DNA of 46,159 nucleotides from Erwinia tasmaniensis Et1/99 (GTDB lineage: Bacteria; Pseudomonadota; Gammaproteobacteria; Enterobacterales; Enterobacteriaceae), in NCBI RefSeq assembly GCF_000026185.1, contig NC_010693.1:1-46159 (forward strand), written 5' to 3'. A program made the translations under genes and the position numbers. The notes beneath the pieces were generated by a model. It saw only the letters and a program-made list of their open reading frames with translations. It ran no database searches and had not been told where the DNA came from. Every line of letters starts with the position of its first letter. Position 1 is the stretch's first letter. This document shows, one piece after another, positions 15,604 to 26,428 of the stretch.

Positions 15604-18590
15604 ATGGCAAGGAGGCAGATTCTTTCACTGTCGGAAAGAGAATCATTACTGGCATTACCGGACGATGAGTTAACGCTGACCCGAATGGCGTATTTCAGCG
15701 AGCAGGATCTGGCATTTATTAATGCTCACCGTAAACCCGCCAGTCGGTTTGGTTTTGCCGTCCTTCTCTGTTATCTGAAAAATATCGGGTTTGCTCCGGA
15801 TAAAAAATCGTCTCCACCGGCAGAATTGCTCAGAGTCATCGGCAACCGCCTTAAACTTTCAGCAGAACTCTGGCAGGAATATATTTCCGGCCGTGAGACC
15901 ACCCGGCGTGAGCACCTGAGTGAACTCTATCGCTATCTGGAACTGAAGGCTTTCAATGGTGCGCTTCAGAAAGAATGTATCCAGTATCTGCTCCCTCTGT
16001 CTACCCGGACTGATCGGGGCATACTTATCGCAGAGGAATTACTGAAATATCTGCATCAACAGCGAATTATTGTTCCTGGTATTGATGTTGTGGAACGTAC
16101 CTGTGCTGAAGCAATGACGCTGGGTGATAAAGCGATTTATACCACGCTGAATACGCACCTTAGTGCCACGCATAAATCAGCGTTTGATGCGCTACTGGTG
16201 ACAACTGAAAAGCAAATTTCTCGTTTAACGTGGTTGCTTCAGCCTCCTGGGAAGATCAATGGAAAGAATGTCCTGCAACATATCGACCGCCTTAACACCA
16301 TTGAAGCACTGGCGCTACCGGAAGGGGTGGAGAGAACGGTTCACCAGAACCGATTGCTGAAACTCGCGCGTGAGGGCCGCAAAATGAGCAGCCGGGATTT
16401 AGCTGATTTTTCCCCTGCGCGTCGATACGCAACGATAGTCTGTGAACTGACTGAAGCCAGAGCTACAATTATTGATGAAATTATAGAACTGCACGAACGT
16501 ATTCTGGGCAGCATGTTCAGCCGGGCAAAACGTCAGCAGACCGAACGCCTTCAGAAAACAGGTAAGCTGATACAGCAAAAATTACGTCAGTATGTTTCCG
16601 TTGGGCAGGCAATCCTGGATGCACGCAACGCAGGCGAAGACCCTCTGTCTGCTGTTGAACAGATATTACCGTGGGAAGATTTTGCCGCCAGCCTGGAGGA
16701 AACCCGGCTCCTTGCACGTAAGGATAATTTCGAACCACTTCATCTTATTACCGAAAAATTCAGCACACTGCGTAAATATTCTTCCCGATTGTTATCGGCC
16801 CTGCAACTGATGGCCACTCCGGCCGCCTTACCTCTTAATGACGCCCTCGATACTATCCGTGAGATGTACCGTAAGCAGCTAAGAAAGATTCCTTCATCGG
16901 CACCGCTGGATTTCATTCCCGAGAGCTGGAAAAAGATGGTGATCACCCACTCTGGTATTGACCGGCAATACTATGAAATTTGCGCAATGAACGAGCTGAA
17001 GGGGGCACTGCGGGCCGGTGATATCTGGGTCCGGGGCTCCCGGCGCTACAAAAACTTTGATAGTTACCTTATACCGGGCGGTGATTTTGATAAATTATTA
17101 AATAATAACCAGTTGAATATACCTGTCGAAACAGAATGCGGGGCTTACCTTAAGGCCCGGCTGACGCTGCTGGCCTCCCGCCTGGAGGAAGTTAATGCAA
17201 TGGCTGTCACAGGAGATCTGCCCGATGTGGATATATCTGACAAAGGCTTAAAGGTCACTCCCCTGGATAACAGAGTTCCCTCAGCAATTTCACCGCTGGC
17301 CGACCTGATTTACAACATGTTACCGCATCCCAAAATTACAGAAATACTGGATGAGGTTGAACGATGGACTGCCTTCACGCGTCATTTTACCCACCTGAAG
17401 AACCCGCTTACCCGCCCGCAGGATGATCGTTTGCTTCTCACCACCATCCTGGCGGATGGCATCAATCTGGGGCTGACTAAAATGGCAGAGTCCTGTCCGG
17501 GAACCACACGGGCTTCGCTGGAAAATATGCAGGCATGGTATATTCGCGATGAAACGTACTCTGCTGCACTGGCCGAACTGGTTAATGCCCAGAAGTCACG
17601 TCCGCTGGCAGCATTATGGGGAGATGGTTCAACCTCATCTTCTGACGGCCAGAATTTTCGGGTTGGCAGCCACGGCCGCTATGCGGGTCAGGTCAATCTG
17701 AAGTACGGCCAGGAGCCGGGTGTACAGTTTTATACGCATATTTCTGACCAGTACAGTCCGTTTTACACCAAAGTGATCAGCCGTGTTCGTGACTCGACCC
17801 ACGTACTTGATGGCCTGCTGTATCACGAAAGTGATCTTGAAATAACCGAGCATTACACCGATACGGCAGGTTTTACGGAACATGTTTTTGCGCTGATGCA
17901 TTTGCTGGGGTTCGCTTTTGCACCAAGGATCCGGGATCTTCACGACAGGCGGTTGTTTATACACGGGAAAGCTAATAAATACCCTGCACTACAGTCAATT
18001 ATTTCCACAACACCACTGAATATCAAGGACATAGAAAGCCACTGGAGTGAAATCCTGAGGCTGGCCACCTCAATAAAGCAGGGAACAGTGACTGCGTCTT
18101 TGATGCTGAAAAAACTGGCCAGTTATCCCAAACAGAACGGACTTGCTAAGGCGTTGAGGGAAATTGGCCGTATCGAGCGAACTTTGTTTATGCTGGACTG
18201 GTTCCGCGATCCAGCATTGCGTCGCAGAGTTCAGGCCGGTCTGAATAAAGGAGAAGCCCTAATGCCCTTGCCAGAGGAGTCTTCATGCATCGTCTTGGCG
18301 AAATAAGGGATCGAGGTCTGGAAAACCAGAGTTACCGGGCCAGCGGACTGACGCTGATTACCGCCGCGATCACATTGTGGAATACCGTATATATAGAAAA
18401 CGCCATTAACCTTCTGAAAAGAAAGGGGCTACATCTCAATGAGCAATTGTTGTCACACCTGTCTCCGCTGGGTTGGGAGCATATTAATCTGACGGGAGAC
18501 TATATCTGGCGAAACAATAAAAAGCTGGCTGAAGGAAAGTATCGACCTTTGCGGTCAGTTGATGTCAGTCGGTACAAAAAATCACCCTAA
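15604..18590 (+). pseudogene. tnpA: Tn3-family transposase TnpA with a single-base frameshift near its C-terminus
   Basis: Start ATG 15604 has GAGGGA six bases ahead. About 890 residues read cleanly (MARRQILSLSERESLLALPD...) and include the RNase H-like catalytic stretches WGDGSTSSSDGQ (first Asp), HYTDTAGFTEH (second Asp) and LNKGEA (probable Glu, 130 residues after the second Asp). After GEA at about 18260 the frame shifts: the next frame continues [20 protein letters not shown] to [11 protein letters not shown] and a TAA (18588-18590) inside the terminal repeat. One base is missing between GCC and AAT. The first frame instead ends at 18306 with 20 foreign residues. The last ~110 residues are therefore lost unless ribosomes slip or the base is a sequencing error. 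Confidence 0.88.
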
Positions 18591-18628
18591 CGTACAATAT
18601 TTTCCGTTTCCCAAACGGAGCCCTTACA
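18586..18628. repeat. Right 38-bp inverted repeat and target duplication of the nested transposon
   Basis: CCTAACGTACAATATTTTCC continuing to CAAACGGAGCCC (18586-18623) is the reverse complement, with one mismatch, of 12844-12881; TTACA follows. The tnpA stop codon is inside it. Confidence 0.95.
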
Positions 18629-20042
18629 GACAGGTTGCTGCACGTCTTGGCGAAAATGAGGCTGTCGAACTAGATGTTTCTGGCCCGAAGCCCCGGTTGA
18701 CAATTTCTCCCCTAGCCAGTCTTGATGAGACGGACAGTCTGAAGCGACTGAGCAAAATGGTTAGTGATCTGCTCCCTCCAGTGGATTTAACGGAGTTGCT
18801 GCTCGAAATTAACGCCCATACCGGATTTGCAGATCAGTTTTTCCACGCCAGTGAAGCCAGTGCCAGAGTTGATGATCTGCCCGTCAGCATCAGCGCCGTG
18901 CTGATGGCTGAAGCCTGCAATATCGGTTTGGAACCACTGATCAGATCAAATGTTCCTGCATCGACCCGACACCGGCTGAACTGCACAAAAGCGAACTATC
19001 TGCGGGCTGAAACTATCACCAGCGCTAATGCTAGACTGGTTGATTTTCAGGCAACTCTGCCACTGGCACAGATATGGGGTGGAGGAGAAGTGATATCTGC
19101 AGATGGAATGCGCTTTGTTAGCCAGTCAGAACAATCAATACCGGAGCGAACCGCAAATACTTTGGTAATAACAGAGGGATCACCTGCTACAACTTTGTGT
19201 CCGATCAGTATTCCGGCTTTCATGGCATCGTTATATCGGGGACGCTGAGGGACTCTATCTTTGTGCTGTAAGGCTTTCTGGAGCAGTAGGCTGGGCGGAA
19301 CCCAACCGAAATTATGACCGATACAGCAGGTGCCAGCGATCTTGTCTTGGGCCTTTTCTGGCTGCTGGGATACCAGTTTTCTCCGCGCCTGGCTGATGTC
19401 GGTGCTTCGGTTTTCTGGCGAATGGACCATGATGCCGACTATGGTGTGCTAAATGATATTGCCAGAGGGCAATCAGATCCCCGAAAAATAGTCCTTCAGT
19501 GGGACTAAATGATCCGGACCGCTGGATCCCTGAAGCTGGGCAAAGTAAAGGCTTCAGTGCTGGTCCGTTCATTGCTGAAAAGTGAATGTCCCTCCGGACT
19601 TACTCAGCCAATCATTGAAGTGGGGCGCATCAACAAAATGCTGTATCTGCTTAATTATATTGATGATGAAGATTACCGCCGGCGTATTCTGACCCAGATT
19701 AATCGGGGAGAAAGCCGCCATGCTGTTGTCAGAGCCATCTGTCACGGTCAAAAAGGTGAGATAAGAAAACGAGATACCGACGGTCAGGAAAATCAGTTGG
19801 GAGCACTGGGGCCGGTCACTAACGCTGTCGTGTTATGGAACACTATTTATATGCAGGCAGCCCTGAATCATCTCCGGGCGCAGGGTGAAACAATGAATGA
19901 TGAAGATATCGCCTGCCTCTACCCACTTTGCCACAGACATATCAATATGCTTGGCCATTATTCCTTCACGTTGACAGAACTGGTGACCAAAGGACATCTG
20001 AGACCATCAAAAGAGGTGTCAGAGGCAGAAAACTTTGCTTAA
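18624..20042 (+). pseudogene. tnpA: Tn3-family transposase, C-terminal portion of the interrupted gene, multiply broken
   Basis: Continuation of the fragment ending at 12843. It reads RQVAARLGENEAVELDVSGP, LPPVDLTELLLEINAHTGFA and IWGGGEVISADGMRF (first catalytic Asp), then frameshifts at about 19110-19310; a new frame reads MTDTAGASDLVLGLFWLLG (second Asp), stops at TAA about 19506, and continues MIRTAGSLKLGKVKASVLVR with NRGESRHAV (catalytic Glu) to the stop at 20040-20042, which lies inside the terminal IR. At least two frameshifts and a stop make it dead. Confidence 0.87.
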
Positions 20043-20075
20043 CGTGAGTTTTCGTTCCACTGAGCGTCAGACCCC
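20038..20075. repeat. 38-bp Tn3 terminal inverted repeat (end of the older transposon)
   Basis: Read on the reverse strand it is GGGGTCTGACGCTCAGTGGA followed by ACGAAAACTCACGTTAAG, which agrees with the 38-bp IR I know for Tn3 itself. It marks the right end of the broken outer transposon. The opposite end is missing; the IR-like end of the miniature element at 11901 is degenerate by comparison. Confidence 0.9.
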
Positions 20076-20169
20076 AATATAGATATAGCCAGTGGCATGA
20101 CGCTTGATTTCGGCAACGTAGATGTTGAAAGGGCTAGAGCGTGATCTTACACATTTACGTATGAATCCT

Positions 20170-20293
20170 TATGCTTAGCCTTACGCACCACGCCTTCAGT
20201 AGCTGGACAGAAGGAGCAACTGATGGCAATGGAAGCCACTGAAGCCCCTCAAAGCACCATCATGAACTAAATCAGTGAGTTGGTAGCGTTATC
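20170..20293. mobile_element. IS1-family right-end remnant
   Basis: The sequence CCTTACGCACCACGCC, TCAGTAGCTGGACAG, and TAAATCAGTGAGTTGG to 20293 matches, with many differences, the insA-proximal end of IS1. The rest of that copy is gone to the left. A partner IS1 end in the same orientation starts at 23669, so the two bracket 20294-23668. The stretch 20076-20169 shows nothing recognisable. Confidence 0.65.
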
Positions 20294-20352
20294 GGAATAA
20301 CTATGTTGTTATAGGTCAGTATACCTCCTAGCCAACGAAATAAATAAGCAGA

Positions 20353-20384
20353 TTTGATTTTTTTTTAACTAAATCACCTATAAT
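20353..20384 (+). promoter_or_regulatory. Probable promoter of the acetolactate-decarboxylase-like gene
   Basis: A consensus -10 hexamer TATAAT (20379-20384) lies 19 bp after TTGATT (20354-20359). The spacing is long, so strength is uncertain. It is 38 bp ahead of the start codon. Confidence 0.5.
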
Positions 20385-20422
20385 AACCAGTGGGTCTATT
20401 TAAATGGCGAGGTTACCTTCTT

Positions 20423-21121
20423 ATGAGTAAGATAGTTCAGTTTTCAACCATCGGGGCTCTAATGTCAGGTTTTGTTGATGGTGAGTTTGATTTTGATGCC
20501 CACAAGAATGAAAAAATGTTTGGGATCGGATGTTCAGAGGGGATGAACGGTGAGTTGACCATATCAAATGGTGAGGCATGGGAGGCGACTGCAGGTGAGG
20601 ACGTACATAAAATATCGAAAAAGCTTGTCCCCTTTATACAAATAACAAATTTCGAATCCGAAAATTCATTCGAGTGTGATTTTCTTGATGAAGAAAATAC
20701 AGCGTCAATTTTGAAAAAAAAATTAAACATAGAAAATGTTTTTATTGCAATAAATATTCATGCCATTTTTAATGAATTAAAAATTAGAACTCCTCAAAAG
20801 TCTAACTCTAAAGGAAGGACTGCTCTAGATATGGTCAATGAGCAGGATGTTAGCTCTTTAACTAACATCCGTGGGCAACTTATAGGGTTTTGGACACCAG
20901 AAATATATGGAAGGATTTCAGTCCCAGGTTTTCACCTTCACTTTTTAAGTGATGATAAAAAAACAAGTGGTCATGTTCTTCAGTATCATGCAAATAAAGC
21001 TATTTTTCACTTTCAGGTAAAAAACACCATTGAGATAAAAAACCCAACGAACAAGAAATATATGGATATGAGTATAAACGTAGATTTACTAGATTCATTG
21101 ATAAGTAAAGTGGAAAAATAG
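20423..21121 (+). CDS. Alpha-acetolactate decarboxylase-like protein (AlsD/BudA family)
   Basis: 232 aa from ATG 20423; an upstream in-frame GTG (20390) lies beside the -10 box and is rejected. Family features: FSTIGALMSGFVDGEFDF near the N-terminus, MNGELTISNGEAW (Glu44, the usual metal-ligand glutamate position), GQLIGFWTPEIYG, and VPGFHLHFLSDDKKTSGHVL with the three metal-binding histidines (172, 174, 185). The enzyme turns 2-acetolactate into acetoin. It is diverged and has a Lys/Asn-rich middle, but the key residues are kept. It stands alone, without acetolactate synthase or butanediol dehydrogenase, and its AT-rich composition differs from the backbone. It sits between IS1 ends, convergent with the diguanylate cyclase gene. 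Confidence 0.85.
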   Translation: MSKIVQFSTIGALMSGFVDGEFDFDAHKNEKMFGIGCSEGMNGELTISNGEAWEATAGEDVHKISKKLVPFIQITNFESENSFECDFLDEENTASILKKKLNIENVFIAINIHAIFNELKIRTPQKSNSKGRTALDMVNEQDVSSLTNIRGQLIGFWTPEIYGRISVPGFHLHFLSDDKKTSGHVLQYHANKAIFHFQVKNTIEIKNPTNKKYMDMSINVDLLDSLISKVEK

Positions 21122-21825
21122 TTTTTATTATACCATGCCTGTGTAACATGGATGTCAATGCTACACAGGACATAGGCATCGGCCAACCCTACCTTAACCA
21201 GAGTGGGATCGTGTAGTTATTTCAAGGATTGCCCCTTTCGGGATCTGGTGTATTCTGTAATTTTAGTCGGGTTGCGGCTTTTTTTAATACATCGAAATTT
21301 TTTCCGTAGTTAGGAGCAGATCACCATGCTCCTAGCCCTGCAGCGATATCACGTGGCAAAAAAAAATTTACGTTGTCATCCCCAATATTATTCGGCTCGT
21401 CTATCTCTGTGATTCTCTCCTCACGCTGTGCGTAGAGCAGGAATATACTGATTTCATTTTTATCATCATGAAGAGCCAACTAGGATGTCCAGATTACTCC
21501 TGCCTACGCTGGCGGACCAGGTCGATTAACATACCGCAACCCACGCGCGGCGAAATTACAGGTCTTGTTGTCTTCTTCACCAGATTAAAATCCTCCAGAG
21601 AAGATTAATAGAACCTGACATTACCGACAGGTGGCTGCCCGAATATAACTGCTAATGTCCGCCTCAATCACTGAACAATCTGACACAGGAAGAATACAGA
21701 CTGATGAACAAGTAGTGCGAAAATTAAAAAGTGCACGAAACTAAAAGATGTGTATTTATACTTAAACCATAAATCAGATGAAATACGGTAAATTTTTACA
21801 TGAAAACCGATGATCTGCATGCTCT
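21122..21825. other. Non-coding stretch between alsD-like and the diguanylate cyclase gene
   Basis: About 700 bp. CCTGTGTA and TACACAGG (around 21139-21171) form an 8-bp hairpin after the alsD-like stop and could end its transcript. No complete gene is visible. A small IS-like coding relic occurs at 21655-21713 and the rest shows nothing I recognise. Confidence 0.5.
21655..21713 (+). pseudogene. Possible 3' end of an IS3-family transposase
   Basis: One frame reads PPQSLNNLTQEEYRLMNK then a stop, like the conserved C-terminal RPHxSLxxLTPEEYR of IS3-family OrfB proteins. Nothing else of the gene is seen upstream. Confidence 0.4.
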
Positions 21826-23370
21826 TCATTCTAAGAATGTCACAAGATTTCTGCCATTTTTTTTAGATAAATAAAGTGCCTTATCTGCTTTAATTAATGC
21901 TTTTTCCAACCCTTTTGTTTTTTCACTGACAATGGATACACCTGCGGATACTGTAACTTTTTCTCTATGAGGGAATTCAGTTGTTGATATCATTTTTAGT
22001 GTTTTTTTCGCCATATTTACTGCATTTTTAGCTGACGTTCTTGGTAGTAAAAAAGCAAACTCCTCTCCTCCGAAACGGCTTAGTATATCTTCTTTACGGA
22101 AATTTTTTTTCAGAACTATCGCAATCGTACACAGCACAGCATCTCCAGTATTATGTCCATAGGTATCATTTATTTTTTTAAAATAGTCTATATCTAGATA
22201 CAGCACAGAATGGAGGTTTATTTCCTGATAGTATTTTGAGTGAAAATAAAAACCGCGGCGATTATATAAATTTGTTAGAGGGTCCGTCATTACTTCCCCC
22301 TCCAAATATTCGACTTTGTCAGCCATCGAGCTTACATAGGATAGCAATGATTTTCTAATCACTTCGGCCTCCGCATACTGCGTTTTAACGAATTCAAGAC
22401 TATCTATTTTTGAACATTCATCATCGGCATATAATGCTATACACTCTAGTGGCTTGGCTATTTTTTGTGATAAAAAAATTGTCAATACTGCAAGAGTGGT
22501 GATGATAGTTAAATAAAAAATATAAAATTCTTTTGCAATTGATATTAGCTTACCTGAGAAAGATTCCGATTGAGATGAAACTAGAAAAATAAAACCCATT
22601 TCATTTTTACTTGAAAACCCAACTAAATAGTTCCTACCCTCTATTTTCGTTGAAAAACTTCCGAATTCATTTTCTCTTAAATTTTCTTTATTTTTTTTGT
22701 TAGATAGGAATTGGTCGCCTAAAGAAAAATCACGTGTGCCTAATATGTTTTCTTCAGGTGGGTATAATATTTCAATGCTAATTTCATTCTTTAGTTTTTC
22801 TGTGGGTATCAGGTATGAAAAAATATTCTCTTTATTCAAAAATATATTCCCAACTATTTTTTTTTCATAAGATTCCTTACCATTTAAAAAAGGTTTTGAT
22901 ATGGAGATAATATAATAATTTAAAACGGGTGAGTAGAGGATATTTGTATGGTAATTTGATCCACCTACGTTTCTTTCTATCAAATTCGTTTGGTATTTTT
23001 CATCATTAAAGTTAAGTTTACGATATGATTCATGTAAGTTGCGATCAATGTCCTGCTCTATCTCTACAGAATTAAAAAGAATTTTTCTATTATTGATTTT
23101 TTCTAGTTCAAAATTTAGTTGTTTTTTGTTGTTGACATTTCTTACAGCATCAGCATAAGCATCAATTTCCAGTTGAGCGAGCCTTAAGTATTGATTGAAA
23201 GTATCTGTAATTTTTAGCGCATATGCCAAATTACGTTCTAAAATTTCTCTCTCCATATTTTTGTTTTGGTAGATTATAATGCTAGACATTAGCAATGTTG
23301 ATATTAAAATCGCACTACCGACCGTTAGTGTAATAAGTAAAGTCCGAACTCTGTATTTTTTTTTGAGCAT
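21826..23370 (-). CDS. Membrane-bound diguanylate cyclase (periplasmic sensor domain plus GGDEF)
   Basis: 514 aa. Makes cyclic di-GMP, which usually promotes adhesion and biofilm and limits motility. Membrane segments at about 12-34 and 282-301 flank a ~245-residue periplasmic sensor domain (Cache-like by length; no ligand predicted). A short linker (303-355) leads to the GGDEF domain: DPLTNLYNRRGF, YLDIDYFKKINDTYGHNTGD and the active-site GGEEF (434-438). RKED (425-428) five residues ahead is a complete inhibitory RxxD I-site, so product feedback is expected. The gene is very AT-rich and has no partner phosphodiesterase here. It lies in the IS1-bracketed segment. Confidence 0.92.
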   Translation of the reverse strand: MLKKKYRVRTLLITLTVGSAILISTLLMSSIIIYQNKNMEREILERNLAYALKITDTFNQYLRLAQLEIDAYADAVRNVNNKKQLNFELEKINNRKILFNSVEIEQDIDRNLHESYRKLNFNDEKYQTNLIERNVGGSNYHTNILYSPVLNYYIISISKPFLNGKESYEKKIVGNIFLNKENIFSYLIPTEKLKNEISIEILYPPEENILGTRDFSLGDQFLSNKKNKENLRENEFGSFSTKIEGRNYLVGFSSKNEMGFIFLVSSQSESFSGKLISIAKEFYIFYLTIITTLAVLTIFLSQKIAKPLECIALYADDECSKIDSLEFVKTQYAEAEVIRKSLLSYVSSMADKVEYLEGEVMTDPLTNLYNRRGFYFHSKYYQEINLHSVLYLDIDYFKKINDTYGHNTGDAVLCTIAIVLKKNFRKEDILSRFGGEEFAFLLPRTSAKNAVNMAKKTLKMISTTEFPHREKVTVSAGVSIVSEKTKGLEKALIKADKALYLSKKNGRNLVTFLE

Positions 23371-23668
23371 AAATGATCTTCTTATCGATAAATTTAGGTG
23401 GCAATAAAAAAATTTCTAATAAATTAGAAGAAAAATCTAATTTTGCCTTACTTCCAACAAACAAGCAATAGTATGCTATTTTTATGAATACTATCATAAG
23501 CTAAATAAAAGTAACTATCTTCCAATCGGTAGGCGAGGGTATTGCTGATTACTTTATCGGTATATTAAAAAATTAATTCTATTTTTATAGAATTACGAAG
23601 TTTATATCATTAGAAAGCTAAATTATTCTCAGGTGTTTAATGGAGACTGTTACAACGTTATGGCAATG
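23371..23668. other. Upstream region of the diguanylate cyclase gene
   Basis: AT-rich, no gene. It contains GTAACTATCTT (23511-23521), an 11-mer that also forms both arms of the inverted repeat around the bacteriocin SOS box. The promoter of the cyclase gene must lie here, but no single hexamer pair stands out. Confidence 0.45.
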
Positions 23669-23940
23669 GGTAATGACTCCAATTTACTGATAGTGTTTGA
23701 TGTTCAGATAATGCCCGATGACTTTGTCATGCAGTTCTACTGATTTTGAGAATGATAGTGACTTTCGTCCCAGCCTTGCCAATTGCAGTCTCAGATTCAG
23801 GTTATGCCGTTCAATGCGCTGCGTGTAACGTTTGCTAATAGCGTGTGCAGCTTTCCATTTCGGCGTGATTCATACATCGGCCAGCCATCCGTAAGCCATA
23901 CCCGATTGGGTATTCCCCCGGGCGAGATGCGTCCGGTGAA
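23669..23940 (-). mobile_element. IS1-family left-end remnant (3' part of insB)
   Basis: Starts at GGTAATGACTCCAATTTACT (23669), the recognisable IS1 end, and continues ATAATGCCCGATGACTTTGT. On the reverse strand a frame reads [20 protein letters not shown] of InsB. It is cut at about 23940 by the IS911-like element. It is in the same orientation as the IS1 remnant ending at 20293. Confidence 0.75.
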
Positions 23941-23944
23941 GTAG

Positions 23945-24783
<839 letters not shown>

Positions 24784-24851
24784 AGGATAACGCGCCCTGA
24801 GTTTCCCGATTATCGAGAACCGTTCAGGGAGTCTGACATCAAGAGCGCTGT

Positions 24852-26068
24852 TGTAGATTCAATCTGTCAACGCAACACCCCTTTCAATTATCTCTTTCGG
24901 TGTTTTGAACTTCAGTGTCTTTCTCGGTCTGCTGTTTAGCTGAGCTGCAACCTGATCCAGCTCATGTTGAGTATATTGGGCAAGGCATGTCTTTTTGGGA
25001 AGGTACTGTCGAATTAGCCCATTAGTGTTCTCGTTTGTTCCCCGCTGCCAGGGACTCTATCGCAGAAGTAAACTTTAACTCCGGTTCTGCCAGTAAATTC
25101 CAGATGTCTGGCCAGCTCCATTCCTCTGTCCCATGTCAGTGATTGCCGGAGTTCAGACGGCAAGCTCAGGAATTTTTCGGTAAGAGCCTGATTCACTGAG
25201 AAAGAATCTTTGCCCCTAAGTCTAAGGATGATCGTATAACGTGATTTTCGGTCTACAAGTGTGGCTATATGCGAGTTTTTTGTGCCTGATACTAAATCGC
25301 CTTCCCAGTGCCCCAGAGAGCGTCTGTTATCTGTATGTCGGGAGCGTTCGTGAATTGGTGTTCCGTTCACTATGTTAATCGTACCTCTTTCACCTTTGCG
25401 GGTATGGCGTCTGCCATGGCGAAGGCTATGCGACCGGCGCAGATGCTGTACATTCAGGTGGTGTAGCGCTTCGCGGCTACGAAAATAGAGCGTTTTATAA
25501 ATTGTCTCAGGTGATATTCGCAGTGTATTTTGAAGCGGTTTCGTTCGCCTTAACCATCCTGATATTTGCTCTGGAGACCACTTCATCTACAGCTTTTCTA
25601 GAACAAGCTCTCGCAACGGTAAATTCTGATCCAGCAAGCAAGGTTTTGATCTTTTCGTCATCTTGCTGGCTCGGTTATTAGCATCAACAGCTTTGTAATA
25701 GCGCCTGCCTCGATTACGCTGAACTTCACGTGAGATCGTCGAAGGACTACGATTCAGCGCAGTAGCTATCGCACGAATGCTCATTTTGGCTGACAAACCG
25801 GCTCGTATTTTCTCGCGCTCTGACAGCGTCAGGTGAGCTACAGCCCGCTTGCGCTCATTAGGTTTTATGCCGACAGTATCTCTTAACATAGTGAAGATTG
25901 TTCCTGGTTTCGAACCCAGAATATTAGCTATTTCACTGAAGCCTGTTCCGTTCTTCCACAGTTCAAAAACAGATGCTTTTTCCTTTGCTGTAAATGTCCG
26001 TCTCATTCAAAAACCCTCCGCAACCCCATGTTTTCACATGACTGTTGCGTTGACCAATTGAATCTACA
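24852..26068 (-). mobile_element. IS30-like insertion sequence, 1,217 bp, inserted in IS911 orfA
   Basis: Ends are TGTAGATTCAATCTGTCAAC (24852) and, inward from 26068, TGTAGATTCAATTGGTCAAC: ~26-bp inverted repeats with few mismatches. A 2-bp duplication GT (24850-24851 and 26069-26070) flanks it, as expected for IS30. Removing it restores the IS911 OrfA end [15 protein letters not shown]. Confidence 0.9.
24870..26006 (-). pseudogene. IS30-like transposase, interrupted
   Basis: From ATG 26006 the N-terminal part reads [20 protein letters not shown] and the helix-turn-helix MSIRAIATALNRSPSTISRE. A stop splits it at 25587; the same frame resumes MKWSPEQISGWLRR and contains HWEGDLVSGTKNSHIATLVD (first Asp) and LTWDRGMELA (second Asp). 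Another shift near 25060 precedes the C-terminal [20 protein letters not shown]. At least one stop and one frameshift make it non-functional. Confidence 0.85.
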
Positions 26069-26334
26069 GTAGCCTTTTTTAATATTTCGTTTTCCATTTC
26101 AATACGTTGTAGTTTTTTCTTCAGCTCACGTATTTCGATTTTTTCCGGTGTTATCGGAGAGGGTTTTGGTGTTTTGCCCTGCAGCTCATCACGCAGTTTC
26201 TTGACCCATTTTGTCATCGTGGAAAGACCGACATCCATAGCCTTAGCGGCATCAAAGACGGTGTAGTTTTGATCAACAACCAACTGAGCGGATTCGCGTT
26301 TGAATTCAGGACTAAATTTTCTTCTTTTTATTGG
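26069..26334 (-). pseudogene. IS911-like OrfA, 3' end displaced by IS30-like element
   Basis: Reads [20 protein letters not shown], then the helix-turn-helix [20 protein letters not shown] and the leucine-zipper stretch [20 protein letters not shown], and is broken in KKAT by the IS30-like insert at 26068. The missing last 14 or so codons lie just left of 24850. Confidence 0.85.
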
Positions 26335-26428
26335 AGCACCTGTGTTGTTCTGAGGTGAGCATATCACCTCTGTTCAGGTGGCAAAATTCAGTAAACCACT
26401 ACACTAGTAGCTGGACAAGTCAGATTGA

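Larger units (their letters stand above)
12844..18623. mobile_element. Tn3-family transposon, 5,780 bp, carrying an OLD-family nuclease
   Basis: Bounded by 38-bp inverted repeats (12844-12881; 18586-18623) and a TTACA target duplication, it sits precisely inside the transposase gene of another Tn3-family element: joining 12843 to 18629 restores the frame SRY-RQVAARLG. From left to right it holds the OLD nuclease gene and the resolvase gene (both reverse strand), a res region, and the transposase gene (forward). The divergent tnpR/tnpA order is Tn3-like. The transposase gene has a one-base frameshift, so this copy may not move unaided. Confidence 0.92.

Noticed and set aside
18559..18623. Start of a separate gene at 18559
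   Set aside because: This part lies in the nested transposon's terminal repeat; the real coding relic begins at 18624-18629 as the continuation of the gene interrupted at 12843.
12839..18628. OLD nuclease plus resolvase plus transposase as a novel CRISPR-like or Tn7-like system
   Set aside because: IRs, TnpR serine motif and DDE transposase make it an ordinary Tn3-family transposon with one cargo gene.
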